Assembly: GCF_022808985.1 (NCBI RefSeq)
Contig: NZ_JAKZFT010000011.1
Location: 61,542-125,541 of the forward strand
Length of the DNA: 64,000 nucleotides
Direction of reading: 5' to 3'
Origin: Geotalea sp. SG265
GTDB lineage: Bacteria > Desulfobacterota > Desulfuromonadia > Geobacterales > Geobacteraceae
Shown here: positions 8,276 to 18,089 of the stretch, piece by piece
Layout of the letters: each line of letters begins with the position of its first letter
Numbering within the stretch: position 1 is the first letter of the stretch
The notes under the pieces: model-generated
Seen by the model: only the letters and a program-made list of their open reading frames with translations
Databases searched by the model: none
Told to the model about the DNA's origin: nothing
Translations under genes and position numbers: made by a program

Positions 8276-9327
8276 CCGATAATCTGCCGGTGAAAAGTGA
8301 GTTCCTCGTTTACGAAGAAGGGGGGCGGATAAAGATAAATGTCCGTCTTGAGGATGAGACCGTGTGGCTCACCCAGCAGATGATGGCCGACCTTTTCCAG
8401 ACCAGCAAGCAGAACATCAGCCATCATATCCAGAGCATCTTAGACGAAGGTGAACTTCATCCGGAAGGAACTGTCAAAAAATATTTGACAGTTCAACAGG
8501 AGGGAGAACGGCAGGTCCGGCGGAATCTTGAGTACTACAGTCTGGACATGATCATCTCCGTGGGGTACCGGGTAAAAAGCGCCATTGCCACCCGGTTCAG
8601 GATCTGGGCGACCCAACGCTTGAAAGAATACATTGTCAAGGGTTTCACCATGGACGACGAGCGGCTGAAGAATCCGCCTGTTGCTGGTTCGGCTGTCCCA
8701 GATTACTTCGACGAGATGCTGGAGCGCATCCGTGACATTCGTGCCAGCGAGAGACGGATGTATTTGCGGGTGAAGGAGATCTTTTCCATGGCAGGAGATT
8801 ATGACCCGTCATGGCCGGAAACGACCAAGTTCTTCAGCATCATCCAAAACAAGCTGCACTACGCCGCCACCGGCATGACCGCCCCTGAACTGATTCACCG
8901 TCGCGCCGACCACACCAAACCCAACATGGGGCTAACCAACTGGAAGGCTGGGGAGGTGCGCAAGACCGATGTGACTACTGCCAAGAATTACCTGACCGAG
9001 CAGGAGATTGATGAACTGAACCGGATTGTGGTTATGTGGCTGGACTATGCCGAGGATCAGGCACGGCGGCGCAAGCAGGTGTTCATGAAGGATTGGGAGC
9101 GGAAGCTGGATGAGTTCCTGCGATTCAATGATCGGAATGTGCTTCCCAATGCCGGGTCCGTCAGCAAGAAGAGGGCGGAGGATCATGCCCGTGAAGAATA
9201 TGGCCAGTTCGCCCAGCGGCGGCGGGAGTATAAGGAGGCGCTTGGTGAGGAAGAGTCGATAAAGGCGCTGGAGGCTGCGGCGAAGTTGGTGGGGCGGGGG
9301 AAGCAGAAGGTGGAGGGTAGGGAATGA
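8272..9327 (+). CDS. rhuM: RhuM-family virulence/DNA-associated protein
   Basis: A 351-residue RhuM-family protein. The N-terminal part has the family signature ETVWLTQQMMADLFQTSKQN near residues 28-47, predicted as a winged-helix DNA-binding segment. The middle carries YYSLDMIISVGYRVKS near residue 87 and RFRIWATQRLKEYIVKGF near 108. RhuM proteins are often found inside type I restriction-modification loci or pathogenicity islands, and their biochemical role is not established. Here the gene overlaps hsdM by 4 bases (ATGA) and the full hsdS by 4 bases, so it is built into the operon. I infer a regulatory or defence-accessory role only from context. Confidence 0.85.
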   Translation: MTDNLPVKSEFLVYEEGGRIKINVRLEDETVWLTQQMMADLFQTSKQNISHHIQSILDEGELHPEGTVKKYLTVQQEGERQVRRNLEYYSLDMIISVGYRVKSAIATRFRIWATQRLKEYIVKGFTMDDERLKNPPVAGSAVPDYFDEMLERIRDIRASERRMYLRVKEIFSMAGDYDPSWPETTKFFSIIQNKLHYAATGMTAPELIHRRADHTKPNMGLTNWKAGEVRKTDVTTAKNYLTEQEIDELNRIVVMWLDYAEDQARRRKQVFMKDWERKLDEFLRFNDRNVLPNAGSVSKKRAEDHAREEYGQFAQRRREYKEALGEEESIKALEAAAKLVGRGKQKVEGRE

Positions 9328-10550
9328 TTCCAAAAAGTTGGAAAAGAAAACGGCTTGCGGATGTTGCAACTGTTCAAACTGGCATTGCAAAAGGATCGAA
9401 GAGGCTAGATGACGCCGTCGAATTGCCATACTTGCGGGTAGCTAATGTTCAGGATGGATACCTCGACCTTAGTATTTTAAAAAAAATTGAAATTGAGAAA
9501 AAACAAGTTGAACGTTACCGACTTCACGTGGGGGATGTCTTACTGACGGAGGGGGGCGATTACGACAAATTAGGACGTGGCACTGTTTGGCAAGGGGAAA
9601 TAGAGGATTGCGTCCATCAAAACCATGTATTCATTGCTCGACCCAAACGTGAAATTATTTTGCCGCAATTCCTGTCACTGTTGACCGGAAGCTCTTACGG
9701 TAAAACATATTTTCTGAGCTGTTCAAAACAGAGCACAAATTTAGCCAGTATCAATTCGTCTCAGCTTAAGGAATTTCCTGTTTTTCTGCCCACTATTGCC
9801 GAGCAAACTGCCATTGCCGACTTACTTTCTACTTGGGATGGCTTCATCAAGAGGACAGAACGGCTGATTGCGGCCAAGGAGAAGCGGTATTGGGGGCTGG
9901 TAGATCAATCGATCCTTTCACCAGCAAGGAGCAATCCCAGTTGGAATCATCAACGCATTTGTGACATAGCAGAACGTATTCAACGCAAATCTGATGGTGG
10001 TGATTATCCGATTTTAACCATTTCCTCTGCGAGTGGTTTCGTTTTGCAGAAGGAAAAGTACAACCGGTTTATGGCCGGCAAAAGCCTGGATGATTATACT
10101 TTACTTCGGCGTGGTGAGTTTGCCTACAACAAGGGAAATTCATTGCGCTATCAATTCGGTTGCATATTCCCTCTTGAAGCCTACGAACAGGCCCTAGTTC
10201 CGCATGTATATGTTTGCTTCAAGCCCACACCCGGTATTGACGTAGATTACCTCGATCAACTTTTCCAGTCTGACTATCTCAAACCACAACTCGCAGCCTT
10301 GGTAAATACAGGTGTGCGTAATAATGGCCTACTCAACATAAGTCCAACAAGTTTTATGAAGGTAACAGTACCGTTTCCTTCACTTGGGCATCAGCGTCAA
10401 ATCGCTGCCATTCTTACCACCGCCCGCCGGGAAATTGATCTGCTAAAACAACAGATCGATGCTGTGCGCCGGCAGAAGCGCGGGATAATGCAGAAGCTGT
10501 TGACCGGTAAGTGGCGGGTGAAGCTTGATAAGGAGGTGCAGTATGGCTAA
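9324..10550 (+). CDS. hsdS: Type I restriction-modification specificity subunit
   Basis: A 408-residue HsdS with two target-recognition domains (about residues 1-165 and 205-375). Each is followed by a helical spacer: PTIAEQTAIADLLSTWDGFIK near 155 and PSLGHQRQIAAILTTARREID near 353. The two domains read the two halves of a bipartite sequence, and the spacers fix the distance and bind HsdM. The coding sequence appears AT-richer than hsdM, common for recombining specificity genes. It overlaps the next gene by 8 bases. With the half-size HsdS at 6138 the locus may have more than one specificity. Confidence 0.93.
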   Translation: MIPKSWKRKRLADVATVQTGIAKGSKRLDDAVELPYLRVANVQDGYLDLSILKKIEIEKKQVERYRLHVGDVLLTEGGDYDKLGRGTVWQGEIEDCVHQNHVFIARPKREIILPQFLSLLTGSSYGKTYFLSCSKQSTNLASINSSQLKEFPVFLPTIAEQTAIADLLSTWDGFIKRTERLIAAKEKRYWGLVDQSILSPARSNPSWNHQRICDIAERIQRKSDGGDYPILTISSASGFVLQKEKYNRFMAGKSLDDYTLLRRGEFAYNKGNSLRYQFGCIFPLEAYEQALVPHVYVCFKPTPGIDVDYLDQLFQSDYLKPQLAALVNTGVRNNGLLNISPTSFMKVTVPFPSLGHQRQIAAILTTARREIDLLKQQIDAVRRQKRGIMQKLLTGKWRVKLDKEVQYG

Positions 10551-11904
10551 TAACGCGCCGTTTTCTCAGGAGAACCTTAACGAAATATTTAAGATATCGA
10601 CTACTAAACCAGATCGAGTAATTTCACGTGAATGCGGGTGGCTGGAGTTCAAGGAGTCATTTGGCTGGGCCAGCATAGGTAAATATCTACGGTCATGTGC
10701 TGGGTTTGCCAATGCAAAAGGCGGATACATTGTATTTGGCATAGCTAATTCTCCGCACAAGCTTCTTGGTCTTAAGGGCAAAAATCTAGAGTATTTTGAA
10801 GCAATTGATCCCGAACAGATGTCCAAGAATTTTAACGACCACTTTGCACCTGAAATTGAATGGGATATGAATCAGTATGAACTTGAAGGGAATGTATATG
10901 GCTTATTGTACATTTACGAGTCGCGCAACAAACCCGTAGTTTGCTGTAAAGATGCTGGAAAAGAATTAAAAGAAGGAGATATTTATTACAGGTATCGGGG
11001 AAGAACAGAACGCATTAAATACCCTGATCTTCGCATCATTCTTGAGACAAGGCGCGAACAAGAACAGCAGCTTTGGATGCAGCACCTTTCGACGATAGCT
11101 AGGATCGGCGTTAGAGAATCAGGGATATTTGATCTTCAAACAGGTCTAGTTACAGGAGCTGCGGGATCATTTCTCATTGATGAATCATTGCTCAGTCAAT
11201 TGTGCTTCATAAAAGAGGGAGAGTTTTCGGAGGTAAAAGGCAAGCCTGCTCTTAAACTCATTGGCGATCTCCGTACCATAGGAAGCTTTTCTTCTAGCGC
11301 CGATAAAAAGCAAATAGTTAAAACCAAAGGGATTCGAGTTGGCGACATAGTAGGTAGTTTTTTAACCGAAGGACCACTAACAGAACCCCAAGAATATATC
11401 AGGCAGATTTGTTTCGAAGAAACAGCATTTCTTCCAGTCTACTATTACATGAGCTTAGCGGGGCTTAATGGTGAGAAAACAATTGAGGTTTTGAAAGACG
11501 TCGTTTCAAGGTCTAAGTCCAAATCAAAATTGATAGAACGTGTTAGTAATTCATCTACACAAAGTCTACCGCTACCAAAAACTGATACGCCAACTGCAAA
11601 AAAGAAGCGTGATTATGCAGGGCAACTACTTTCCAATTCAGTTAATTCTTCATTGTCAGAGAAAAACTTAGAATATTGTCTGCAATCTGTCCGGGGGCTG
11701 TCACCCCAGGAGGTCTCGGATAATTCCTCTTATCTGCGAAACCTGTTGCGCACATGGTTTAACAAATACTATGCGTCGGCTCATGGCACTCTGGCTGATA
11801 ACCTCCGCAGAGCAATTTGCTGGGTCGATGAAGCACTATACAAAGAGGGCGTGAGACCTATTGCTTCTTCAGCGACATCAAGGAGAGCTAGGAGGCGCTC
11901 ATGA
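10543..11904 (+). CDS. AlbA_2/Schlafen-type ATP-binding domain protein
   Basis: A 453-residue protein. Its N-terminal ~170 residues look like the AlbA_2/Schlafen-type (divergent AAA-4) domain: GWLEFKESFGW near residue 30 and SCAGFANAKGGYIVFGIAN near 50-68. The rest is not recognised; it has a Ser/Lys-rich linker near 330-365 and a basic tail (SRRARRRS). I chose the ATG at 10543 behind AAGGAGGTG rather than a TTG at 10525. The gene appears AT-rich relative to hsdM and hsdR, suggesting separate acquisition. It overlaps hsdS by 8 bases and hsdR by 4. Such domains recur in defence islands, and this one may modulate restriction or carry its own nuclease activity, but that is inference. Confidence 0.7.
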   Translation: MANNAPFSQENLNEIFKISTTKPDRVISRECGWLEFKESFGWASIGKYLRSCAGFANAKGGYIVFGIANSPHKLLGLKGKNLEYFEAIDPEQMSKNFNDHFAPEIEWDMNQYELEGNVYGLLYIYESRNKPVVCCKDAGKELKEGDIYYRYRGRTERIKYPDLRIILETRREQEQQLWMQHLSTIARIGVRESGIFDLQTGLVTGAAGSFLIDESLLSQLCFIKEGEFSEVKGKPALKLIGDLRTIGSFSSSADKKQIVKTKGIRVGDIVGSFLTEGPLTEPQEYIRQICFEETAFLPVYYYMSLAGLNGEKTIEVLKDVVSRSKSKSKLIERVSNSSTQSLPLPKTDTPTAKKKRDYAGQLLSNSVNSSLSEKNLEYCLQSVRGLSPQEVSDNSSYLRNLLRTWFNKYYASAHGTLADNLRRAICWVDEALYKEGVRPIASSATSRRARRRS

Positions 11905-14900
11905 CCGGCTTCCGTTTCAACGAAAAATACCTCTCCCAGATCCCCGCCCTCCAACTCCTCATCAATCTGGGCTACACCTACCTCCCCCCCGAGCAAACCC
12001 TTGCCGAGCGCCAGGGTAAGCACGGCAACGTCCTTCTGGAAAACATCCTCCGCGAGCAGCTCAAACGCCTGAACCGGATCACTTACAAGGGGCGCGAGTT
12101 CCTCTTCAGCGAAGAAAACATCCAGACTGCCATCCAGAAACTGAAAAACGTCAAGTACGACGGCCTTCTGAAGACCAATGAAGCCGTCTACGACCTGATT
12201 ACCCTGGGAACCGCACTGGAGCAGACTGTCGAAGGAGATTCCAAGAGCTTTAATCTGAACTACATCGACTGGCGCAGCTGGGAGAGGAATGTCTTCCATG
12301 TCACCGCCGAGTATGGCGTCGAGCGCTCTCGCAGTACGGAGAAGGCTCGCCCGGATATAGTCCTCTTCGTCAATGGGATTCCGCTCGCTGTTATCGAATG
12401 CAAATCGCCGAAGATCGAGGTGGAGCAGGCGATCTCCCAGTCGATCCGCAACCAGAGCGACGACTACATCGCCAAGTTGTTTGTTTATTCTCAACTGGTG
12501 ATGGGGGTAAACAAAAACAGCGCCCAATATGCCACCGCTGGTACACAGGCAAAGTTTTGGGCAGTCTGGAAAGAGCTGCTGGACAAGGATAAGGATGTTG
12601 AGCGGCTGGTGAATCATCCTTTCCCCAAAAAGGATAAGGAGCTTCTTTTCAGCGGTGATTTTGCCGTTGCCCACCGCTTCTTTGAATCCCAAACCGCAGA
12701 AGGGGCGCTGCTGGTCACCGAGCAGGACAAGGCGATATATAGCCTCTGCCGACCCGAGCGCTTGTTGGAGCTGGCCTACAAGTTCACCGTCTTCGATGGG
12801 GGCATCAAGAAAATCGCCCGCTACCAGCAGTATTTCGTCATTAAGTCAACCATTGAGCGGATCAAACAGCTCGATGGACAAGGACGCCGCAAGGGCGGGA
12901 TTATCTGGCACACCCAGGGTTCCGGCAAGTCTCTTACGATGGTGATGCTGGTCAGAAACCTGGCCCTCGACCCGACAGTGCCGAACCCGCGCATTGTGCT
13001 GGTAACCGACCGGGATGATCTGGACAAGCAGCTGGGGAATACCTTTACAGCCTGCGGCCATAGCCCGCAACGGGCAACCTCCGGCAAGAACCTGCTGGAA
13101 CTGGTGGCGGAAGAGAAGGCTGCCATTGTCACCACTCTCATTCACAAATTCGACAAGGCGCTCAATTTCAAGAAGTACCAGGACGAATCCACCGAGATTT
13201 TCATGCTGATCGACGAGAGCCACCGAACCAATTTCGGCTCATTCTCGGCACGCATGCGGGTGATGTTCCCCAATGCCTGTTACCTAGGCTTCACCGGAAC
13301 TCCGCTTTTGAAGAAGGAGAAGAACAACTTCCTCAAATTCGGCGGGCTGATCGAGCCCCATTACTCCATCAATCAGGCGGTGGAGGACGGTGCGGTGGTG
13401 CCGCTGCTGTACGAAGGGCGCCATGTGGAGATGGAACAGAACAAAGCGGCCATCGATCTGTGGTTCGAGCGCCATACGCAGGGGCTGACCAAAGAGCAGA
13501 AGGCTGACCTGAAGAGGAAGTATGCCCGGGCGGAGATGCTGAACAAGGCCGATCAGGTGGTATACATGCGCGCCTTCGACATCAGCGAGCACTTCCGCTC
13601 CACCTGGCAGGAGACCGGTTTCAAGGCCCAGTTAGTCGCGCCGAATAAGGCAACTGCGCTGAAATACCAGGAGTATCTCAATGAAGTCGGATTTGTGACC
13701 TCAGAAGTTGTTATTTCCCCTCCGGATACCCGCGAGGGGTATGAGGAGACAGATGACGAGCCGACGGACGAGGTGGTGAAGTTCTGGCAGAAGATGATGA
13801 AACGCTACGGCAGCGAAGAGGAGTACACCAAGCAGATCATCAACCAGTTCAAGTTCGGGGCGGAACCGGAAATACTGATCGTGGTGAGCAAACTGCTGAC
13901 CGGCTTCGACGCTCCGCGCAACTCAGTCATTTACCTTTGTAAGGAGCTGAAGGAGCACACCCTCCTCCAGGCCATCGCCCGGGTTAACCGGCTCTGTGAA
14001 GAAAAAGAATTTGGGTATGTCATTGACTATGTTGGGCTGCTAGGGGAGTTGGACAAGGCGTTGACCATGTACAGCGCCTTTGAGGAGTACGACGAGGACG
14101 ATTTGAAGGGAACGCTGACGTCGGTGCTGGCAGAAATCGACAAGCTGCCCCAGCGCTATTCGGATCTGTGGGATTTGTTCAAGACGGTCAAGAACAGTTA
14201 TGATGAAGAGGCTTACGAGGTGCTACTGGCAGACAATGCTTTGCGAGAGGACTTTTATCAGCGCTTGGCGGAATACTGTAGGACCCTTGGTATTGCTTTA
14301 TCAACAGAATCATTCAATATGCAGGTCGATGAAGCAAAGCTGCGACGGTATAAAGATGACCTGAAACGCTTCCAGAACCTGAAGTCTGCAGTGAAGCTAC
14401 GCTATGCCGAGAGAATCGATTACCGTGATTTTGAACCAAAGATCAAAAAGCTGCTCGACACGCATATTCAGGCCAATGAGGTAATTCAGCTCAATGAGCC
14501 GGTAAATATTTTCGACGAAAAAATGTTCAATGTGGTGAAAGAAGAGCACGGGGTTTATGGCGGGAAAACGACGGCAGCAAAGGCCGACGCCATTGCCCAT
14601 GCAACGGCGCGGGTCATTACTGAGAAAATGGACGAAGACCCGGCCTTCTACGAAAAGTTTTCCAAGATGATACAACAGGCAATTGAAGATTTCCGCGCCA
14701 AGCGGTTATCGGACATGGAATACCTCGCCACGGTTACGGGGATTCGGAACAAGGTGGTCACCCGCCACCATGACGACGTCCCACCGCAGCTTTCAGGCAA
14801 TGACGATGCAATGGCCTATTTCGGGGTGTTGAGGCCGTTCTTTGCCAATGAATATTTGAGCCCGGAGGAGAAGGAAACGATTACAACAGATACTGCCCTG

Positions 14901-15101
14901 GCCATTCAAGGCATACTGGAAAGACACAGGAAGGTACACTTCTGGGATGATGCTGACGCCCAGAAACAGGCGATGAATGAGATCGATGACTATCTCTATG
15001 ATGAAGTGAAAGGAAACAGAGGGATAGAGATCAGCCTCCAGCAAATGGACAAGCTCATTGAACGGACTATGCAGGTGGCACGGCACAGGAGTGCATTGTG
15101 A
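11901..15101 (+). CDS. hsdR: Type I restriction endonuclease subunit R
   Basis: HsdR is the motor and nuclease of the type I complex. It pulls unmethylated DNA with ATP and cuts far from the site. The 1066-residue protein has the PD-(D/E)XK nuclease motif RPDIVLFVNG near 150 and VIECKSP near 165. The helicase has Walker A TQGSGKS near 337, DESH near 437 and TGTPL near 470, and later the motif VI-like QAIARVNR near 696. The C-terminal half is helical and binds the methylase core. All motifs are intact. It starts at an ATG overlapping the AlbA-type gene stop, with GGAGG upstream, and overlaps the next gene by 4 bases. Confidence 0.96.
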   Translation: MTGFRFNEKYLSQIPALQLLINLGYTYLPPEQTLAERQGKHGNVLLENILREQLKRLNRITYKGREFLFSEENIQTAIQKLKNVKYDGLLKTNEAVYDLITLGTALEQTVEGDSKSFNLNYIDWRSWERNVFHVTAEYGVERSRSTEKARPDIVLFVNGIPLAVIECKSPKIEVEQAISQSIRNQSDDYIAKLFVYSQLVMGVNKNSAQYATAGTQAKFWAVWKELLDKDKDVERLVNHPFPKKDKELLFSGDFAVAHRFFESQTAEGALLVTEQDKAIYSLCRPERLLELAYKFTVFDGGIKKIARYQQYFVIKSTIERIKQLDGQGRRKGGIIWHTQGSGKSLTMVMLVRNLALDPTVPNPRIVLVTDRDDLDKQLGNTFTACGHSPQRATSGKNLLELVAEEKAAIVTTLIHKFDKALNFKKYQDESTEIFMLIDESHRTNFGSFSARMRVMFPNACYLGFTGTPLLKKEKNNFLKFGGLIEPHYSINQAVEDGAVVPLLYEGRHVEMEQNKAAIDLWFERHTQGLTKEQKADLKRKYARAEMLNKADQVVYMRAFDISEHFRSTWQETGFKAQLVAPNKATALKYQEYLNEVGFVTSEVVISPPDTREGYEETDDEPTDEVVKFWQKMMKRYGSEEEYTKQIINQFKFGAEPEILIVVSKLLTGFDAPRNSVIYLCKELKEHTLLQAIARVNRLCEEKEFGYVIDYVGLLGELDKALTMYSAFEEYDEDDLKGTLTSVLAEIDKLPQRYSDLWDLFKTVKNSYDEEAYEVLLADNALREDFYQRLAEYCRTLGIALSTESFNMQVDEAKLRRYKDDLKRFQNLKSAVKLRYAERIDYRDFEPKIKKLLDTHIQANEVIQLNEPVNIFDEKMFNVVKEEHGVYGGKTTAAKADAIAHATARVITEKMDEDPAFYEKFSKMIQQAIEDFRAKRLSDMEYLATVTGIRNKVVTRHHDDVPPQLSGNDDAMAYFGVLRPFFANEYLSPEEKETITTDTALAIQGILERHRKVHFWDDADAQKQAMNEIDDYLYDEVKGNRGIEISLQQMDKLIERTMQVARHRSAL

Positions 15102-15811
15102 GCCTATCCTGGGGGACTGTTACCTATGGCAAGGAAACCATCTGTTTCAGCGTCTTTTATGTCGCCAGGAAAACCTTGGAAATAGCCGTCCATCCTGATG
15201 GTCGGGTTGTCGTAAAAGCACCAGTCGGGACAGAGTTTGATGTGGTGCGGCAGAGGGTGGTAAAACGGGCAGGGTGGGTAAAGAGGCAGTTGGAATACTT
15301 TCGACAGTTCGAGCCAAGAACCCCGCCACGGCGGTATCTGGGTGGAGAAACACACCTGTACCTGGGAAAACGCTACATCTTGAAGGTCAGTGAGGGTGAT
15401 AGCAATGAGGTAAAGCTGAACCGTGGACATATTGCCGTTACAACAGCCGAAACTACTTCTGCCGAAAGGGTGAGGCATTTACTGGACCAATGGTACAAGC
15501 AGAAAGCCGTTGCCAAATTTAATGACAGCTTTGACCGCTGCTGGCCCCCATTTGCAAGCATGTTAGCCATTAAACCAAAGATCCAGTTGCGACACATGAA
15601 TAAACGGTGGGGTAGCCTTTCCAAGAGAGGAACCCTAACGCTGAACACAGAGTTGATCCGTGCACCGAGGGAGTGCATCGATTATGTTATCACCCACGAG
15701 TTATGCCATGTGCAGTACCACAACCATAGTTCAACTTTTTACGATCTGCTGGAAAAGGTGATGCCTGACTGGGAGAAGCGGAAGCATAGGCTGGAGTTGT
15801 CTTTAGTATAA
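15098..15811 (+). CDS. YgjP/SprT-like zinc metallopeptidase
   Basis: A 237-residue protein of the YgjP (DUF45, M48-like) family. The zinc-binding signature is HELCHVQYHNHS near residues 205-216, and the upstream MNKRWGSLSKRGTLTLN is also characteristic of the family. These cytosolic peptidases are often the last gene of type I restriction operons, but their substrate is unknown. It starts at a GTG overlapping the hsdR stop by 4 bases, so it is translationally coupled to it. A terminator follows 60 bases after the stop, closing the seven-gene operon. Confidence 0.88.
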   Translation: MSLSWGTVTYGKETICFSVFYVARKTLEIAVHPDGRVVVKAPVGTEFDVVRQRVVKRAGWVKRQLEYFRQFEPRTPPRRYLGGETHLYLGKRYILKVSEGDSNEVKLNRGHIAVTTAETTSAERVRHLLDQWYKQKAVAKFNDSFDRCWPPFASMLAIKPKIQLRHMNKRWGSLSKRGTLTLNTELIRAPRECIDYVITHELCHVQYHNHSSTFYDLLEKVMPDWEKRKHRLELSLV

Positions 15812-15873
15812 GTCTGGGGGGCATCATGGAAAACCGAAGAAGTCGAGATTCCTTCATACGCTCGCTGAAGCGC

Positions 15874-15908
15874 GCAAAAAGGCCCTGAAAAATCAGGGCT
15901 TTTTTGCG
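15874..15908. terminator. Bidirectional intrinsic terminator
   Basis: GCCCTGA (15882-15888) pairs with TCAGGGC (15893-15899) around AAAA, with an A run before and a T run after and outer CGC/GCG arms. It can end both the rightward restriction operon and the leftward mutase operon, which stops at 15925. The core is a near copy of the ssrA terminator at 5917. Confidence 0.9.
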
Positions 15909-15924
15909 TTAGAGCTGTATTTTT

Positions 15925-17580
<1,656 letters not shown>

Positions 17581-17634
17581 GTTCAGGCTCCTCAGCGCTT
17601 GAATGATTGCTTTCACATATGACTGCCGTTGCTG

Positions 17635-18039
17635 TTACGGCCGCGGCGCCACATTGTCCTTTACCCATTGGACGATGGTGTCCGTGGAGGTGCCGGGGGT
17701 AAAGACCTCGCAAATTCCGGCGGCTTTTAATCCGGGGATGTCGTCTTCAGGGATGACGCCACCCCCGAAGAGGACGATGTCGGCGGCCGATCGCTCCTGC
17801 AAAAGTCTGCTGACTGCGGGGAGCAGGGTGTTGTGAGCACCGGACAGGATGGAAAGGGCAATGCAGTCGGCATCCTCCTGGATTGCGGCAGTAACAATCT
17901 GTTCCGGGGTCTGGTGAAGACCGGTGTAGATTACCTCGAAACCGGCATCGCGGAATGCACGGGCAATGATCTTGGCGCCCCGGTCATGGCCATCCAATCC
18001 CGGTTTGCCCACCAGGACCCGTAAGGTTCTTTGCGGCAT
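17635..18039 (-). CDS. mcmA2: Methylmalonyl-CoA mutase, cobalamin-binding subunit
   Basis: A 134-residue stand-alone B12-binding domain. The lower-axial histidine motif is DGHDRG at residues 16-21, followed by SILSGAHN and the GGGVIP loop. This matches the C-terminal domain of single-chain mutases and the small subunit of split mutases. It lies 54 bases upstream of the catalytic subunit gene in the same operon, so the two proteins should form the active enzyme. Length and motifs are complete. Confidence 0.95.
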   Translation of the reverse strand: MPQRTLRVLVGKPGLDGHDRGAKIIARAFRDAGFEVIYTGLHQTPEQIVTAAIQEDADCIALSILSGAHNTLLPAVSRLLQERSAADIVLFGGGVIPEDDIPGLKAAGICEVFTPGTSTDTIVQWVKDNVAPRP

Positions 18040-18089
18040 GTGAATCTCCTTTGATAAGCCCTGGTAGGATTATTTACCGGGGCTTTCTG

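Noticed and set aside
11781..12692. 303-codon minus-strand frame opposite the hsdR start
   Set aside because: Acid- and Leu-rich shadow of hsdR with no ribosome site.
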